Shown here in pieces: positions 23,614-34,963 of a DNA stretch of 64,000 nt. A program made the position numbers and the translations under genes. This DNA comes from Brachypterus glaber (taxonomy: Eukaryota; Arthropoda; Insecta; Coleoptera; Kateretidae): assembly GCA_958510825.1 (NCBI GenBank), contig OY294046.1, positions 7,886,049 through 7,950,048 on the forward strand, given 5' to 3'. Under the pieces are notes generated by a model that saw only the letters and a list, made by a program, of their open reading frames with translations, ran no database searches and was not told where the DNA came from. How positions within the stretch are numbered: the first letter of the stretch is position 1; each line of letters opens with the position of its first letter.

Positions 23614-25229
23614 TTATACAGAGCGTGTTAAAAGTCCGCCCCGCCCCCCTTTAACTTTTGAACGGCTAAGATATTAACTTGAAATTTGGAAAACGTAAAT
23701 AAAATAACCCATATAATTTTTTGATATATATTTGATTTGCTTAGGTGGCTTAATGGAGACAGGGGGTAAGAAGGAACATTTTTTTTAAATGGAAAGGGAG
23801 GTCGTGTGAAACGTCATTTTAAAGCTCGTAAAGCTCTCTATTCGACTGCATAACTATGTTATTATCGAGGTTATTATTTATTTTTTTAAACATTATTTTT
23901 GAAGGTTTTTATTTTTCGATTAATTAAACTATTTTTTTTAATTGATTGATTTTTTTAAAGAAATTTTGACGAAAATTCCCGTTTTAACTCTATTTAATTT
24001 ATTTAATGTATCACATGATCCCTTTTATTAAAAAAAATGTCCCCTGCCACCGTTGGACAGGGGGTCAACATATAAAATATACCGGGTGTCCCAAATTTTA
24101 CTTCCCGGCCTATATCTCCGTTATTTTAAAAGATATGAACGTAATTAAAAAACCTATTAAATGGGATAAAAACTAATTTTAAATCCCATACCAAAATACA
24201 TCCCTTACTAACTCACCCCCATGGACCCACTCCAAACTTTTTTTTTTCAAATAGAACCGCATAGTTTTTTGAGTGATTTTAAAAGCACTGTAATTTTTGA
24301 ATTTAACGGTGCATTACACTTTATATTTACCCTAAAGGGTAGTATTTTTTTTTAATTTTTTTTTTAATTTTTAAATATTTTCAAAAAATATTTTTTTTTT
24401 CTTTTTTGAAAAAACAATTTTTTTAGAAAAAAAAATTTAAGAAAAAAAACGTTGGGGTGATTCCAAGAGGGTGAGTTAATAAGGGGTGTGTTTTGGTGTG
24501 GCATTTAAAAGTACTTTTGATCCCATTTAATATGTTTTTTTTATTAAGTTTCTTTAAAAATAACGGAGATATTGGCCGGAAAGTAAAATTTGGGACACCC
24601 GGTATAATAATAATAAAAAATTCTACCTTAAAAATTTTAAAAATAATCTTTTTTTAGACATTTTTTTATATAGAAAGAAAAAAAGAAGAAAGAATCTTAT
24701 TAAACATAGAAAGAAAAAAGTTATCATTGTGAAATTTTGTAGGTATGTTTATTTATATTCAAAGAATACAAATAAAATTTCTTTAGATTTTTACAGTGCC
24801 ATTTTCTTTCTGATCATAATTTTTTTTTTGAAAAAAACAACAAAAAACGGTGGTCGCCATGATTCCGGCCGTTTGGATAGACTGAAAAAAAAACAAAACG
24901 GGATATTATTTAGAAGTCGCTATAACCCTATCTAGAAGAAAAAAATTTGGCCAAATAATAACAAACCGTTTTTTGATGTTTTTTTTTTCAAAAAAGTTTT
25001 ATGGCCAAAAATGGCACTTTAAAAATCTAAAGAAATTTTATTTGTATTCTTTGCATATGAATAAACATACCTACAAAATTTCAGAATTTCATCTTTTTTC
25101 TTTCTATATAAATTTGTTTTTTAAAAAAAGATTATTTTTATAATTTCTAAGGTAGAAAGACCCCTTAAGCCGTTTAAAAGTTAATTGGGGGAGGGGGGCA
25201 GACTTTAAACGTGGATTGCACTGTATAAT
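23614..25229. mobile_element. Outer foldback of the ccgcactgta family, with a nested element
   Basis: The left side (acagagcgtgttaaaagtcc, then ttaacttttgaacggct) and right side (agccgtttaaaagttaattg, then gcactgta) are inverted. Inner arms contain aatttttgtaggtatgttta and its complement near 24737 and 25077. A second complete element sits inside at 24079-24605. Confidence 0.8.
24079..24605. mobile_element. Nested foldback with ATACCGGGTGTCCC ends
   Basis: ataccgggtgtcccaaattt at the left is a near-exact complement of the right end. Inner pairs include tatctccgttattttaaa and accctcttggaatcacc-like motifs. The same terminal sequence occurs at 58714 and 62815. Confidence 0.85.
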
Positions 25230-25304
25230 ACCAAAAATAATTTTTATTGTCATAATAAACAGCTTTACATTTTTTGAGACTTTTTTTATTTTAATAAATT
25301 TCAG

Positions 25305-25439
25305 GGACTAATTGGACCTAAAGGCGAGAAGGGAGAATACGGAGATATAGGACCTCCGGGTCTTATGGGACCTCCAGGATTACCAGGTCCACCAGGATAC
25401 CCTGGACTGAAAGGAGAAAAGGGTGATAAAGGCGAATCG
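25305..25439 (+). CDS. MACIT-type collagen, exon f (45 codons)
   Basis: A aatttcag acceptor starts 15 perfect Gly-X-Y triplets, from [16 protein letters not shown] through [13 protein letters not shown] to GEKGDKGES, in phase 0-0. At 135 nt it is the longest purely collagenous exon here, together with the exon at 50088. Confidence 0.94.
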
Positions 25440-25536
25440 GTAAATATTTAAAAAAATAATAATAAAAAAAATTGTTTGCATATTTTTGCCTTAATTCATA
25501 TTTATTCCTAAATACAGGGTAAGACGACTGGAATCA

Positions 25537-26948
25537 TAATTGAATCGGTTATGGCTAAAACACCCCAAGTCAAAAACGATATTTAATAATGTTAAAAAAA
25601 GAATAGGAATTTGAGGAAATACTTGTTTTGTGTTCAGTAACAGTTACTGCACACTAAACAAGTGTTTACTCAAATTCCTAATTGAGCCCGTCATTTCGAA
25701 AAGGTCACAAGTCCATGAATTAAAATTATTCAGGATTAACAAAAATATATTTCTTATAAAAAAAGAAGCTGATGTTTGCAACGTTTTTTTGCAACGAAAC
25801 TTCAAATAGTATATTAAAGTACTAGTTTCATAACATACGTTTTTAGCGCACGAGTACAAGTTTAGAAAACAAGCCGCTTGCGGCGAGTTTTCTAAAGTAC
25901 TAGTGCGCTAAAACCGTGTCATAGAATAAGTGCTTTAATATACTATTTGAATTTTCGATGCAAAAAAACGTTGCAAACTTCAGCTTCATTATAAAAAACT
26001 CTATTGTGCTAAAGAAACTAAACATAGAAATTGAAAAATTAAAAAAATATATATTTTTTTTTGAGATTTATTTATTATAAAAAAAAAATATTAGCATACA
26101 GATATTTTTAATTAAAATTTTTGGACTTATGCCTTTTTCGAAATGACCTCTTAGATGTACACACAAATCCAAAGATTTTCAGAAGTGATAGTTAATCAAC
26201 ATGATTTTCTTGATATTTCTTTTTAGTTGACGTTGTTGGCCATGCAAAAATCTCTGTATAGAAATTTTGGTACTTTTCTGGAATGTATTTTTCTAGTTTT
26301 TTTCAAATCTGATATTTTCTTTTCATTTTTTGGAACTTTATCAGCATATGCAGGAGTATCACTTGATGGTAAAGGCGACCTGGTGCCCATCCTCTGTAAG
26401 AACTAACGAATCAAACCATCTATGGATTCACGTGTTCTCACAAGACCTAGTGTGGATTTGGAAAATATGAAATGTGACACGAGCTTCCCCAGAAATGTTG
26501 GCTTTTTTTATTATATTATGTTTATAGTTTTCAATGTTTCTTACACCACACACCCTTTTTCTAGATTTATAGGCATTTTTGGAAAGCTAGAGATTCTCCA
26601 CTTTTGTAAAACATAACAGACCATATGGAGATAAAAGTGAGGTTATGTCACATCTCACAGCTCCGTTCCGTTTCACTAGAAAGGGGCATAAGTCCAGGAC
26701 TCGTGTCATTTTCATACAGACTTTAATTTTTGATTGCTATATAACTTGGTTTGTGCTACTTGAAGGTGTGCCCTTTTCACAGGGAAAATGTAAAACCCTT
26801 CAACGAATAAAAAAGTGATATTTTGAAAAAATGTGACTCGTGCCCTTTTCGAAATGAACCCGTCATGAAGGGTTCAATTTTTTGCACTTAGAACATTCTT
26901 AAATTTCAGTTTTTGAATTAGGGTGTTTTAGCAATAACCGATTCCATT
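25537..26948. mobile_element. Nested foldback, outer element
   Basis: ttgaatcggttatggctaaa at the left and aataaccgattcca at the right are inverted, as are cgtcatttcgaaaaggtcac and cccttttcgaaatgaacccg. A hairpin element sits inside at 25765-25987. Confidence 0.7.
25765..25987. mobile_element. Hairpin element inside the 25537 foldback
   Basis: gaagctgatgtttgcaacgt and aacgttgcaaacttcagctt form the ends. The middle pairs tttagcgcacgagta with actagtgcgctaaa around gccgcttgcggc. Confidence 0.8.
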
Positions 26949-27763
26949 TTTGCTTTCCCATTTTATATGTGGCGTTTAGACGGTGAAAAACATCACTATA
27001 TTGCAATAGATTGCTAAGTACCTAGTGAGACACAGACTAGCAACAAAATATCTTGATTTTGTAGATAACTTAAAAAGTTGACCAAGAGTACTGTATGAAT
27101 GAAAAAATTACAGCCATCTTTGCGTAAGCTTATTGAACATTTAGAAAATAAAACATACATAAGTACCTACCTGTAGGCACGCTACGTAGCTACGCTCAAA
27201 AAAATAAATCTTACCTTTAATTTTTTTAATTTTAATTATTTTTAAGCACTCACATAATTTTAAATTGTCTTTAATAAGTAAACAAATATATTATTCTGGG
27301 ATAATTCGCATAAATGGGAATTATTACAATTAATTTTAGGCTATAAAACACTGTTGTTTTAGATAACTTAATGTTTATATTTGATAAAATTGTTTAAAAT
27401 AGTATAATTTTTAATAAACGATAATAAAAATGCACCGAACACGTCGCGGCAGCGCTAAAGAACTGACTTAAAAACACTTCACTCTGTATAAAAAACTAGA
27501 GTTTTTTGTTCTATTTTTATCTGCAGTTACTACTTTAGTGCGCGAAACTATTGGCTGCGTTCAATGAAAACAGCAAAACTCATCGAAAGCTGTTAAATCA
27601 CACTACCTAACGCTATGATCAGTTTCGATTGACAGATGTGGTTGAATCATTTCTCATCAACGTTTTGAGATGATTACTTTTGATTGATTTTATAAAAGCG
27701 CGGGAATGTACTTTTTGTGGTTATTTCTTACCTCAAATGGTGGTTGTGACAAGTGACAGATGT

Positions 27764-29279
27764 TACCCTGATAACACACTTCATCCTAAGAAGGTTTTTT
27801 AATCGTTCCCTTGAAAAGGTTCTTAGCATAATGCTGTAAACATGCTAAGCATGTTCTTAAAAGGTTCACTGCTGTAGTAGCATAAGTGCTTCTACTCTAA
27901 ACATTCTTAGCATGATTAGCGTATTTTGCTAAGAATATTCCCAATACATATTCTTAAAATATTCTAATGCGAATGTTTTTAGAATAGTAATATGGCATCT
28001 ATATTATTTTAATTTTATTAGATTAGAATTACAAATATTCTTAAAATTGTTGTAAATAACAGTTTTACCCTTAAGTAGTAGAAATGGATGTATTTTTAGA
28101 CATTATAAAAAAAGTATTATAAAATATAATTGAAAAAAGAGAAAAACTACATAGAATTCTGAAACGCCTTCCTACTTTGTTTGCGCATGCGCAAAATTCA
28201 ATATTATTACTTAAATGCATCAAATAAGAATATTTTAAAAAGCATGCTAAGAATATTCTTAAAAATACATGTACCTACTTCTAAGAAGATTCTTAACATG
28301 CTTCTTAAAACATTCTTATTTGATGCAGAGGCTTATAAGAAGCTTTTTAGGAACTCCCAGCATGATTAAAACGGTATCCTTTGTATTTCTTTAATCTTTC
28401 TTAAAATATCCTGAGCAATAGACACCCAGGTAGCAAGGGATGTTATATTACAAGAAATTAACATCACTTTTGGGTGTATTTTTAAACTAAATCATAACAT
28501 CACATAATATTGAAAAATAACATGTATTTAACATCACATTTGCAACGTAACACGTGTGACGTGACAACCATGTTATTTAATAACAAATATTTAGCAACGC
28601 TGTGAATATATCGCATGTCACATATTAACGTGGCTTTCACGTGAATGTCATGTTATTTTGCTTCTCACCGACGTTCGAAGCAAAAAAATCGATATAAGAT
28701 GATGTTGATAGAGTAAATTATTATAAGGAAATTGTATACACATTATACGATTTCCAATGGATAGGGGGCTCTGCCGGGCTTCTCAAGACCACGGACACGG
28801 ATTAAAGGATATATTCTCCGCTTAATCTGCAATTTCGTATTTAGAATCTATCTGTTTCAATCTGTGATTGATTCAATTACTGATTGATTTTAAATCCGAT
28901 TTTTTTATAGGGTTATAGCGTTTTTAATGATTTTAATTTAGAAAAAGCTAATATCCTAAAATATTATTTAAATATTAAAGTACCAGTAACGGCATCCATA
29001 AGATATTAGATATAACAGGAATGTGGATTTATGGTGTCACAAACACGTTATTTTCGGGATGTCATTGTGTGATGTTATTAGGGGCGGACTTAGGACATCC
29101 CCACCATGCTACATTCTTGTTAAATGAGACTACAATCTTAACATCATATGTCACATATTAACGTGACTTTTACGTGAATTTCATGTTATTTTGCTACCTG
29201 GGCATGCTTCTAAGCATGATGTCCTTCCGGCTATTTATTTTAAGAATATCCTTAGAAGGTTTTTATGCTATCAGGGTAG
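27764..29279. mobile_element. Middle nested MITE rich in ttaagaatattcttaa motifs
   Basis: taccctgataacac at the left pairs with tgctatcagggta at the right. The left body repeats aagcatgcttctaagaatatt-type motifs many times, giving many small dyads. A short open frame at 28181-28369 is part of these repeats. Confidence 0.75.
28424..29203. mobile_element. Innermost nested MITE
   Basis: cacccaggtagcaa and ttgctacctggg are the ends. A block with catattaacgtggctttcac and gtgaatgtcatgttattttg occurs twice as direct copies at 28613-28670 and 29148-29205. Confidence 0.75.
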
Positions 29280-29345
29280 CCGTTCAGTAGTTTTCTAGCT
29301 GTTTCCATTGAACGCAGCCATTCTTTTTCTATTTTGAAGAATCTT

Positions 29346-29474
29346 AGGGCCACTTGCACCAACTTAAACTGGGATTATCTCGATTAAAATGAGTTTAAGT
29401 TAAAAATGCTGTGTTCTGATTGGTTGACTGTCAACCTAAACCAAGTTAAAACATCGTTGGTGCAATTGGCCCTT
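29346..29474. mobile_element. Compact MITE, about 128 bp
   Basis: agggccacttgcaccaactt at the left is mirrored by tcgttggtgcaattggccct at the right. The body contains aaaatgagtttaagtt and ccaagttaaaac. Confidence 0.8.
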
Positions 29475-29995
29475 AATTTCATAAATTTTGATTTATTTTG
29501 AATGAATTATTAATTAATCAAATCTAGGGAGATAACAATTGTTATTAATAACTTATTAACGTTGCAGTAGCATAACTTTCAATTAGGCGCCTTTTTTTTA
29601 GCTTTTTTTGAACATTTTTATTATTTATTTTAAATTTAAAATATATTTCATTTGTTTTACCCTGTAGATGGTGTTTTATTAACTAAATATTTAGTTAAAT
29701 AAAACTTTCAAGCTTGACTGTTTCAACTGCAACTTTTCTAATGATTTCATACAGAACTTAAAAATATTAACATATAAAGTTTGCAAAATTTTATTTTACT
29801 TTTTAAAATATAAGCACTTTTCTTTGTAAATTACCTACTTCAAAGTTTATTTAAAAAAAGAGTTTCTAGAACTGAGAGAAATATATTAGGTTTTAAGGCA
29901 AAATTTTAATAAAAATAAAAAATTAAATTAATTAATTATTTTGTTTATTAAAATCAGACTCGCTATAAATTAATCATTTTTTCCCATTAAAACAA

Positions 29996-30380
29996 TACAC
30001 GGTGTATTTAAAATAGGGTCGGAAATTTTAACAGATGGTTTTACATCATAAAAAATGACAAAAAGATCCTATAAACATATGTCTAAAAATGCGTCATAAG
30101 GGAGCTACGCCCCTTTGAAAGTGGCTAAAAAAATCGGTTTTTATTTAATAACTCAGGAACCCTTTGAGATATATTAACGAGGTTTTGCACGTGAATTAAT
30201 CCTAATAAGGCCCATCTTTGTATGTAATTTTCACGTACTTATTTAAACCAGGGGTGTGCGAAACGGGGGGGGCCTTATGACGCATTTTTAGACATATGTT
30301 TATAGGAACTTTTTGTCAAATTTTATCATGTAGAATCACCTGTTAAAATTTCCGACCCTATTTCAAATACACCCTGTATA
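29996..30380. mobile_element. Internally deleted copy of the 11862 foldback family
   Basis: Both ends (cggtgtatttaaaatagggt and its complement) and the cataagggagctacgcccct box of the left arm are present. The second half of the middle is gone, so the arms are unequal and the total is about 385 bp. Confidence 0.85.
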
Positions 30381-30499
30381 CCCACCATATTTAGAGTCCC
30401 TGAGTTTTGAATTCAAGTGTTCTGTCTTCTGAGAAGACCCTTACTATAATTACTAGGCACCCTGCATGACAAAATTTTTAAAATTTATCACTTACCATT

Positions 30500-31115
30500 A
30501 AGGTGGGTTGAAAAAATAATTTTTCCGACTTCGCTAATGGCAACACCCGCAAAAGTTTTCAATTATAATTGTCCTATTGTCCTAATAATTGTTTTATTGT
30601 CCTAATTATTGTCCTATTGTCCTAATTATTGTCCTATTTACGTGATTATTTTTTTTTTGTTTGTGGCTAGTACCAGGAGAATAAAATTTTTAAAAATAGT
30701 CCAAAAATAGGTATGACAAACTTTTTTGGAACCAACTCACGATACTCGCAAATCATGCGATTGTGTTTTAGAAACACGTAAATGTATTTTTTTTTAATTG
30801 GTTAATATTTCAAACAGCACTGGGCAAAATAGTGTGGGAATTTGATATTTTTAATCTTTTTGCATATATTTGAACGATTAAAAAAAATACATTTCCGTTT
30901 CTAAAACCCGAGCACAAGATTTGAGAGTATCGTGAGTTGATTTTGAAAAAGTTCATGTTATACTTATTTTAAGCCCATTTTTGAAATTTTCATCCGCCTG
31001 GCCAGTTGGTGGAACGTCAAAATATTAGATAAAAAAAATAAGATATTAAGTGGAAACTTTTGCGGGTATCGCCATTAGTGAAATTTCAAAAATTGTTTTT
31101 TCCTCCCAGCTTATT
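30500..31115. mobile_element. Foldback with a tandem ttgtcctaat core
   Basis: Left gacttcgctaatggcaacac pairs with right gtatcgccattagtgaaatt. The inner pair is aaccaactcacgatactcgc with gagtatcgtgagttga. The left side carries about six attgtccta repeats at 30572-30640. Confidence 0.75.
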
Positions 31116-31210
31116 AACTATACATAAAAAAACAAAATATATTCGCTTCTATCCAGTTATTGCAATATTTCATGTCAACTTCAAGAGGGATTGACACAAT
31201 ACTGCCTTCC

Positions 31211-31269
31211 TAAGCTGAAAGGTCCTATCTGAATATGTTAAACCTATGTAGATAGGACCTTTCAGCTTA
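31211..31269. repeat. Perfect 20-bp stem hairpin
   Basis: taagctgaaaggtcctatct and agataggacctttcagctta are exact complements separated by 19 bp. Confidence 0.85.
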
Positions 31270-31285
31270 GCACGGCAGAATAGTT

Positions 31286-32050
31286 ATTTATAATACAAGG
31301 GCGAAAAGTTAACTTTTTCGATTGAGTAGGTTATTAGAAGCAGAGGGCCGGCCGATGGGGCCCGCCCGAGGTTAGTAAACCTACGAAATCGAAATTAAAC
31401 TTTTTGCCCGTGTATTATACAATATTTTTTATTCGATTGTTACTGATTATAATAAATTATTAAAATATACTTAATTTTAAATTGAAAAAAATATTTCTTT
31501 TTACTGTCTTATTACTTATCTAGTTACCCATAACAAATTGCTATCCAATCAAATCGCTAAAAAAACAATTGAATCGTTTCTTTTGAGTGCGGTTTCATTT
31601 TTAAATTAAAAAATCTATAGCTTGGTGATTCTTTTAAAATGTGTCTGTTATGAAAATAATAATACTTCTGAAACCGTTCTATGAATATTATAAATATTGA
31701 AATTGATTTTACAATTGAAATTTTGTGTTTTTAATTTATTTTAGTGGATAAATACAGATTAATCAGTTAACATGTATTTTGAGGTTATGTTATAGAAAAA
31801 TAATTTATTTTGTACGAAATGATTATAATAACTGTATCTGGTCAAAAAGAACAGTTAGTTCAAGACCAAAAGGTCATATTTCTTTATAAATATTACAGTA
31901 AAGGTAAAGCATCTTCTTTTAAAAAGCTAAAAAAGTCTTAGTTAGCGGGCGAAAAAAACTTTTTGGCCCTAGGGCCACAAAGTTTCGCCCGTAAAACATG
32001 AACAAAAAGTGTCGCTTTTAGAAACAATCGAATAAAAATCATTTATAATA
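31286..32050. mobile_element. Foldback cluster with ggcgaaaaagtt boxes
   Basis: acaagggcgaaaagttaact pairs with actttttgcccgtgta at 31286-31425. ttattcgattgtt at 31427 pairs with aacaatcgaataa at about 32024, and gcgggcgaaaaaaacttttt pairs with aagtttcgcccg at 31946-31992. These look like one degraded or composite element. Confidence 0.6.
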
Positions 32051-32197
32051 ATAAAATTATTGTACCCTCTATTAAATTTCTTTTTATTTAATTTTCTTTT
32101 TATTTAATATTCTTTTTTTGCCTGGTTTTCTATTGTTATGTTAATTCTAATTTCCTTTCTTTCTTTTTTTCTATCCGGCGAATGTTGCACCATGCAG

Positions 32198-32224
32198 AAA
32201 TACAAAAAATTAAGAAGACGACAG
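32198..32224 (+). CDS. Possible 9-codon basic mini-exon of the collagen
   Basis: Twenty-seven bases between ccatgcag and gtaaat read KYKKLRRRQ in phase 0-0, so the exon can be included or skipped without changing frame. It would sit between the GES end of one collagenous block and the GDGTGEISAGEV interruption. Six of nine residues are basic, which could be a heparin-binding or proprotein-convertase site. It lies alone in an 8-kb intron with only a moderate pyrimidine tract, so it could be a chance match. MACIT genes are known for alternatively spliced mini-exons. Confidence 0.45.
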
Positions 32225-32867
32225 GTAAATATTTAAGCTACACTATAATTAAATCATAGGCGCAGCTGCGGGCAGCTAGGAGCAAACATTGCCAGGAGTT
32301 AATTTGTAATGAGTGAGCATTTAGATATTTAGGGGGCTAATTAAAAATATTTTGTCTTTTTACAATAAATTCTAAGCATATGGAGGCTTTCCCCAGCTGC
32401 GCCTATGAATAAAATAATATTAAAATTTAACTTAAAAATATTATTACTAATAATATTTAAATTATGTATAATGTTAACTCTAAATTGGTAATAGACTTGA
32501 TCCAGACGTATATGGTAGAACTATTTTTGGGTTTCACCCTTCCACATGCTACACTGAAAATAGGTTTACCTATAGCAGAAATTTTGATGCCAAAAGAAAG
32601 TCTTCACCTCCGAAAAACAGTTTTAGCCCTGGCGGAAACTTTATTATTCAAATATATAAATATATTACCAAATTTTCCAACTTTTCAAGAGAGGGTAGGG
32701 GGAAGGCTTTACTCCTGTTCTCCCTTTGGTACGCACTTGTTCCCTACTTTAAATATCCGTATTTTATAAAATATTAGATCCATGTAGTTGTTTTAACGTG
32801 AAAACTACATACTTTTAACATCAGACAACTTTAGTGAAACCCCGTCCAAACATTTCGATGGTAACAT

Positions 32868-33476
32868 CGAAAAAATATATATTTATTTATTTATTTATTT
32901 ATTTATTTATTATTAACTCAACAGAACAAGTTCCTATTACAGAGTTAAAATATAATACTAATACTAATAGAGGAAAAATTAAATATAATTATTATATAGT
33001 TTTAACAGGAAATAAAAATATATATATATATATATATATATGTTTAACGCCTTATTTAAACTAAAACATTTTTAATAGAATTTTTAAATATTCTTAAACT
33101 ATCTGCAAAAATATCACCGATATCATTTACTTCATTAAAGTTCTTACACATTCGTACTAAGGGAGAATTTATTACATAATTTCTTCGTGGTACATCATAA
33201 GTAAACAAAAATTGATTTCTTGTATTACGAGAAGGAACTAAAAAATTTATACAACCCAGTGTAGGTGAATCATCAATGATACCATTAACCAATTTATACA
33301 AATAAACAATACTGCTTATTTTGCGTCTTGCTTTGAGTGTTTGAAAATTGAATTCATTGAGTAAGTCATCGTAAGAATCCATGCAGTATGCCCCACCTGT
33401 GATTCCCTTACTAATTCTGAGAAACTTAGATTGGACAGATTCTATTCCGTTTATACTTACAATTTCAACCAATAGT
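32868..33476 (-). pseudogene. LINE reverse-transcriptase C-terminal fragment with an AAAT tail
   Basis: A minus-strand open stretch reads IESVQSKFLRISKGITGG, then YDDLLNEFNFQTLKARRKIS, then LYKLVNGIIDDSPTLGCINF, VPSRNTRNQFLF and a final helix-like stretch before a stop at 33056-33058. IExVQxxFLR, LxxRR and LYKxxNGxID are typical of the C terminus of insect non-LTR retrotransposon polymerases. Below the stop lie a TA run and a long aaataaataaat tail on the minus strand, as expected for a LINE 3' end. The 5' part is missing. The family differs from the one at 4521. Confidence 0.82.
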
Positions 33477-33612
33477 TAAAAAAATAAAAATAGTATTATT
33501 CCCATTTAAGAGTTAACATTTTCTAAACCTAAAATAGTCTTTTGCTTGATTAACACCTAACAAAACAGCTGTGACAACTTTATCTTTTTTTTATTTTTCT
33601 ATACTGTTCCAG

Positions 33613-33648
33613 GGAGACGGTACCGGAGAAATAAGTGCTGGTGAGGTG
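33613..33648 (+). CDS. MACIT-type collagen, exon g, non-collagenous spacer
   Basis: Thirty-six bases after ctgttccag read GDGTGEISAGEV in phase 0-0 and end at gtaagt. The glycine spacing is irregular, so this is a flexible break between two collagenous domains. Confidence 0.8.
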
Positions 33649-33976
33649 GTAAGTACCTGAAGAGAAACCATGGTTCCATACAGTAATAATAAAAGCTAGA
33701 TATCTTTGAGGATGCTATCCGAGATGCTATGCAAAAAAAACATACCATATAACCAAGCTTTCTTTGGTTCCTGCCAGTGGTTAAAAAATCGATAGGAAAG
33801 AAATTTCTTAGGTTTATAAGTTTCTAGATAATGCCCTTCAAGTAAAACACTAATAAGTATTTTTGCGATATTTTTAACTTTTTTAAACAGGATATCTCTA
33901 AGACTACAGATAAGGGTTTAAAATTTATTCCTAATCATACAGAGATAGGGTATACGACAGCGTCTCGTATGTAGGC

Positions 33977-34028
33977 AAAATATTACTCAAAAATAAAGAT
34001 TTTTAAATCTTTATTTTTGAGTAATATT
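33977..34028. repeat. Perfect 25-bp stem hairpin
   Basis: aatattactcaaaaataaag and ctttatttttgagtaatatt are complements, almost without a loop. Confidence 0.85.
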
Positions 34029-34309
34029 TCGCTTAAAAGGTAAATGGCCGAGATTGGAATTGCTGACTGTCAATTAATTTCCACAAATATTTCCCACTAG
34101 TTGCTAAAATTGAGATAAAAAGATATTTTACAGAAAATTGTAGGAATATTTGAACAAAAAGTGGAAAATCTTTGAAAAAAAACTTTTCTTTCAATTTGTA
34201 AGAATGTTTGGTTATCTGGGATAGTACGGAAATGATATTATATGGTACTTGGTAAAAAAACTAAATTATTAAATATTTTAATGTATCGGTAATAATCATT
34301 TTCTCATAG

Positions 34310-34414
34310 GTCATGGGACCACCTGGACCGCCAGGACCAGCAGGAACTCCAGGATTACAGGGTCCTCCAGGAATTAAAGGAGACCGAGGAATGGATGGAA
34401 TTAAGGGAGAACTA
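34310..34414 (+). CDS. MACIT-type collagen, exon h
   Basis: After ttctcatag the frame reads VMGPPGPPGPAGTPGLQGPP and then GIKGDRGMDGIKGEL, in phase 0-0, ending at gtaagt. VM completes the preceding interruption and a new collagenous domain begins. Confidence 0.93.
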
Positions 34415-34469
34415 GTAAGTTAAAATAAGTAAAGTCGAGGGGTAAACCGCTGACAAAATTTTGTACACC

Positions 34470-34640
34470 TGAATCCTTTCCTTTTAGGAGGAAATCTTCA
34501 ATGATTTCCTCCAGATTACCTCCAAATATTACCTCAAGTTTCTAAGATTTCCTCCGAAAGGGAGAAAATCTTTAAAGATTTCCTTCAAATTACCTCTTAA
34601 CCTTCAAAGATTTCCTCCAGATTACCTCCAATTTGTACAC
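34470..34640. repeat. Dispersed gatttcctccagattacctc repeats
   Basis: At least five variants of gatttcctcc and attacctcc alternate, flanked by two copies of tttgtacacctg. Confidence 0.65.
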
Positions 34641-34708
34641 CTGGATTCCTCTGCGGTTTTCCCTTCGATTAAAGTTAAAAAAGTTAATATTAAGAAAAAA
34701 ACATGGTT

Positions 34709-34757
34709 TACCAGGATTTTATAAGGATAGGTACCAGGATTTTATAAGGATAGGTAC
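34709..34757. repeat. Tandem duplication, 23-bp unit twice
   Basis: taccaggattttataaggat plus agg is repeated exactly. Confidence 0.9.
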
Positions 34758-34891
34758 TTTTGGATAAATTTATTTTATAAATAAAACCAACAACTTAAGC
34801 TTAGCTAGTTTACCTATGGTATGTGAGCCAAATATTGTCATTTTAAGACATTTTATTTTTTCCTACGATCCTCTATGAAAATAACATTTAG

Positions 34892-34963
34892 CACACTCTT
34901 TTGTTCTTTAGAAAACGCCTTATATCACACTCTTTTGTTCTTTAGAAAACGCCTTATATCACA
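34892..34963. repeat. Tandem duplication, 34-bp unit twice
   Basis: cacactcttttgttctttag plus aaaacgccttatat is repeated exactly and followed by a third cacac start. Confidence 0.9.

Larger units (their letters stand above)
27551..29322. mobile_element. Outermost of three nested MITEs
   Basis: The ends ttggctgcgttcaatgaaaa and its complement ccattgaacgcagcca are inverted repeats. The element carries two further complete inverted-repeat pairs inside, so three insertions appear stacked. Confidence 0.75.

Noticed and set aside
32878..33050. 76-codon frame through atttattt and TA runs
   Set aside because: It translates the microsatellite tail and 3' UTR of a LINE that lies on the other strand.
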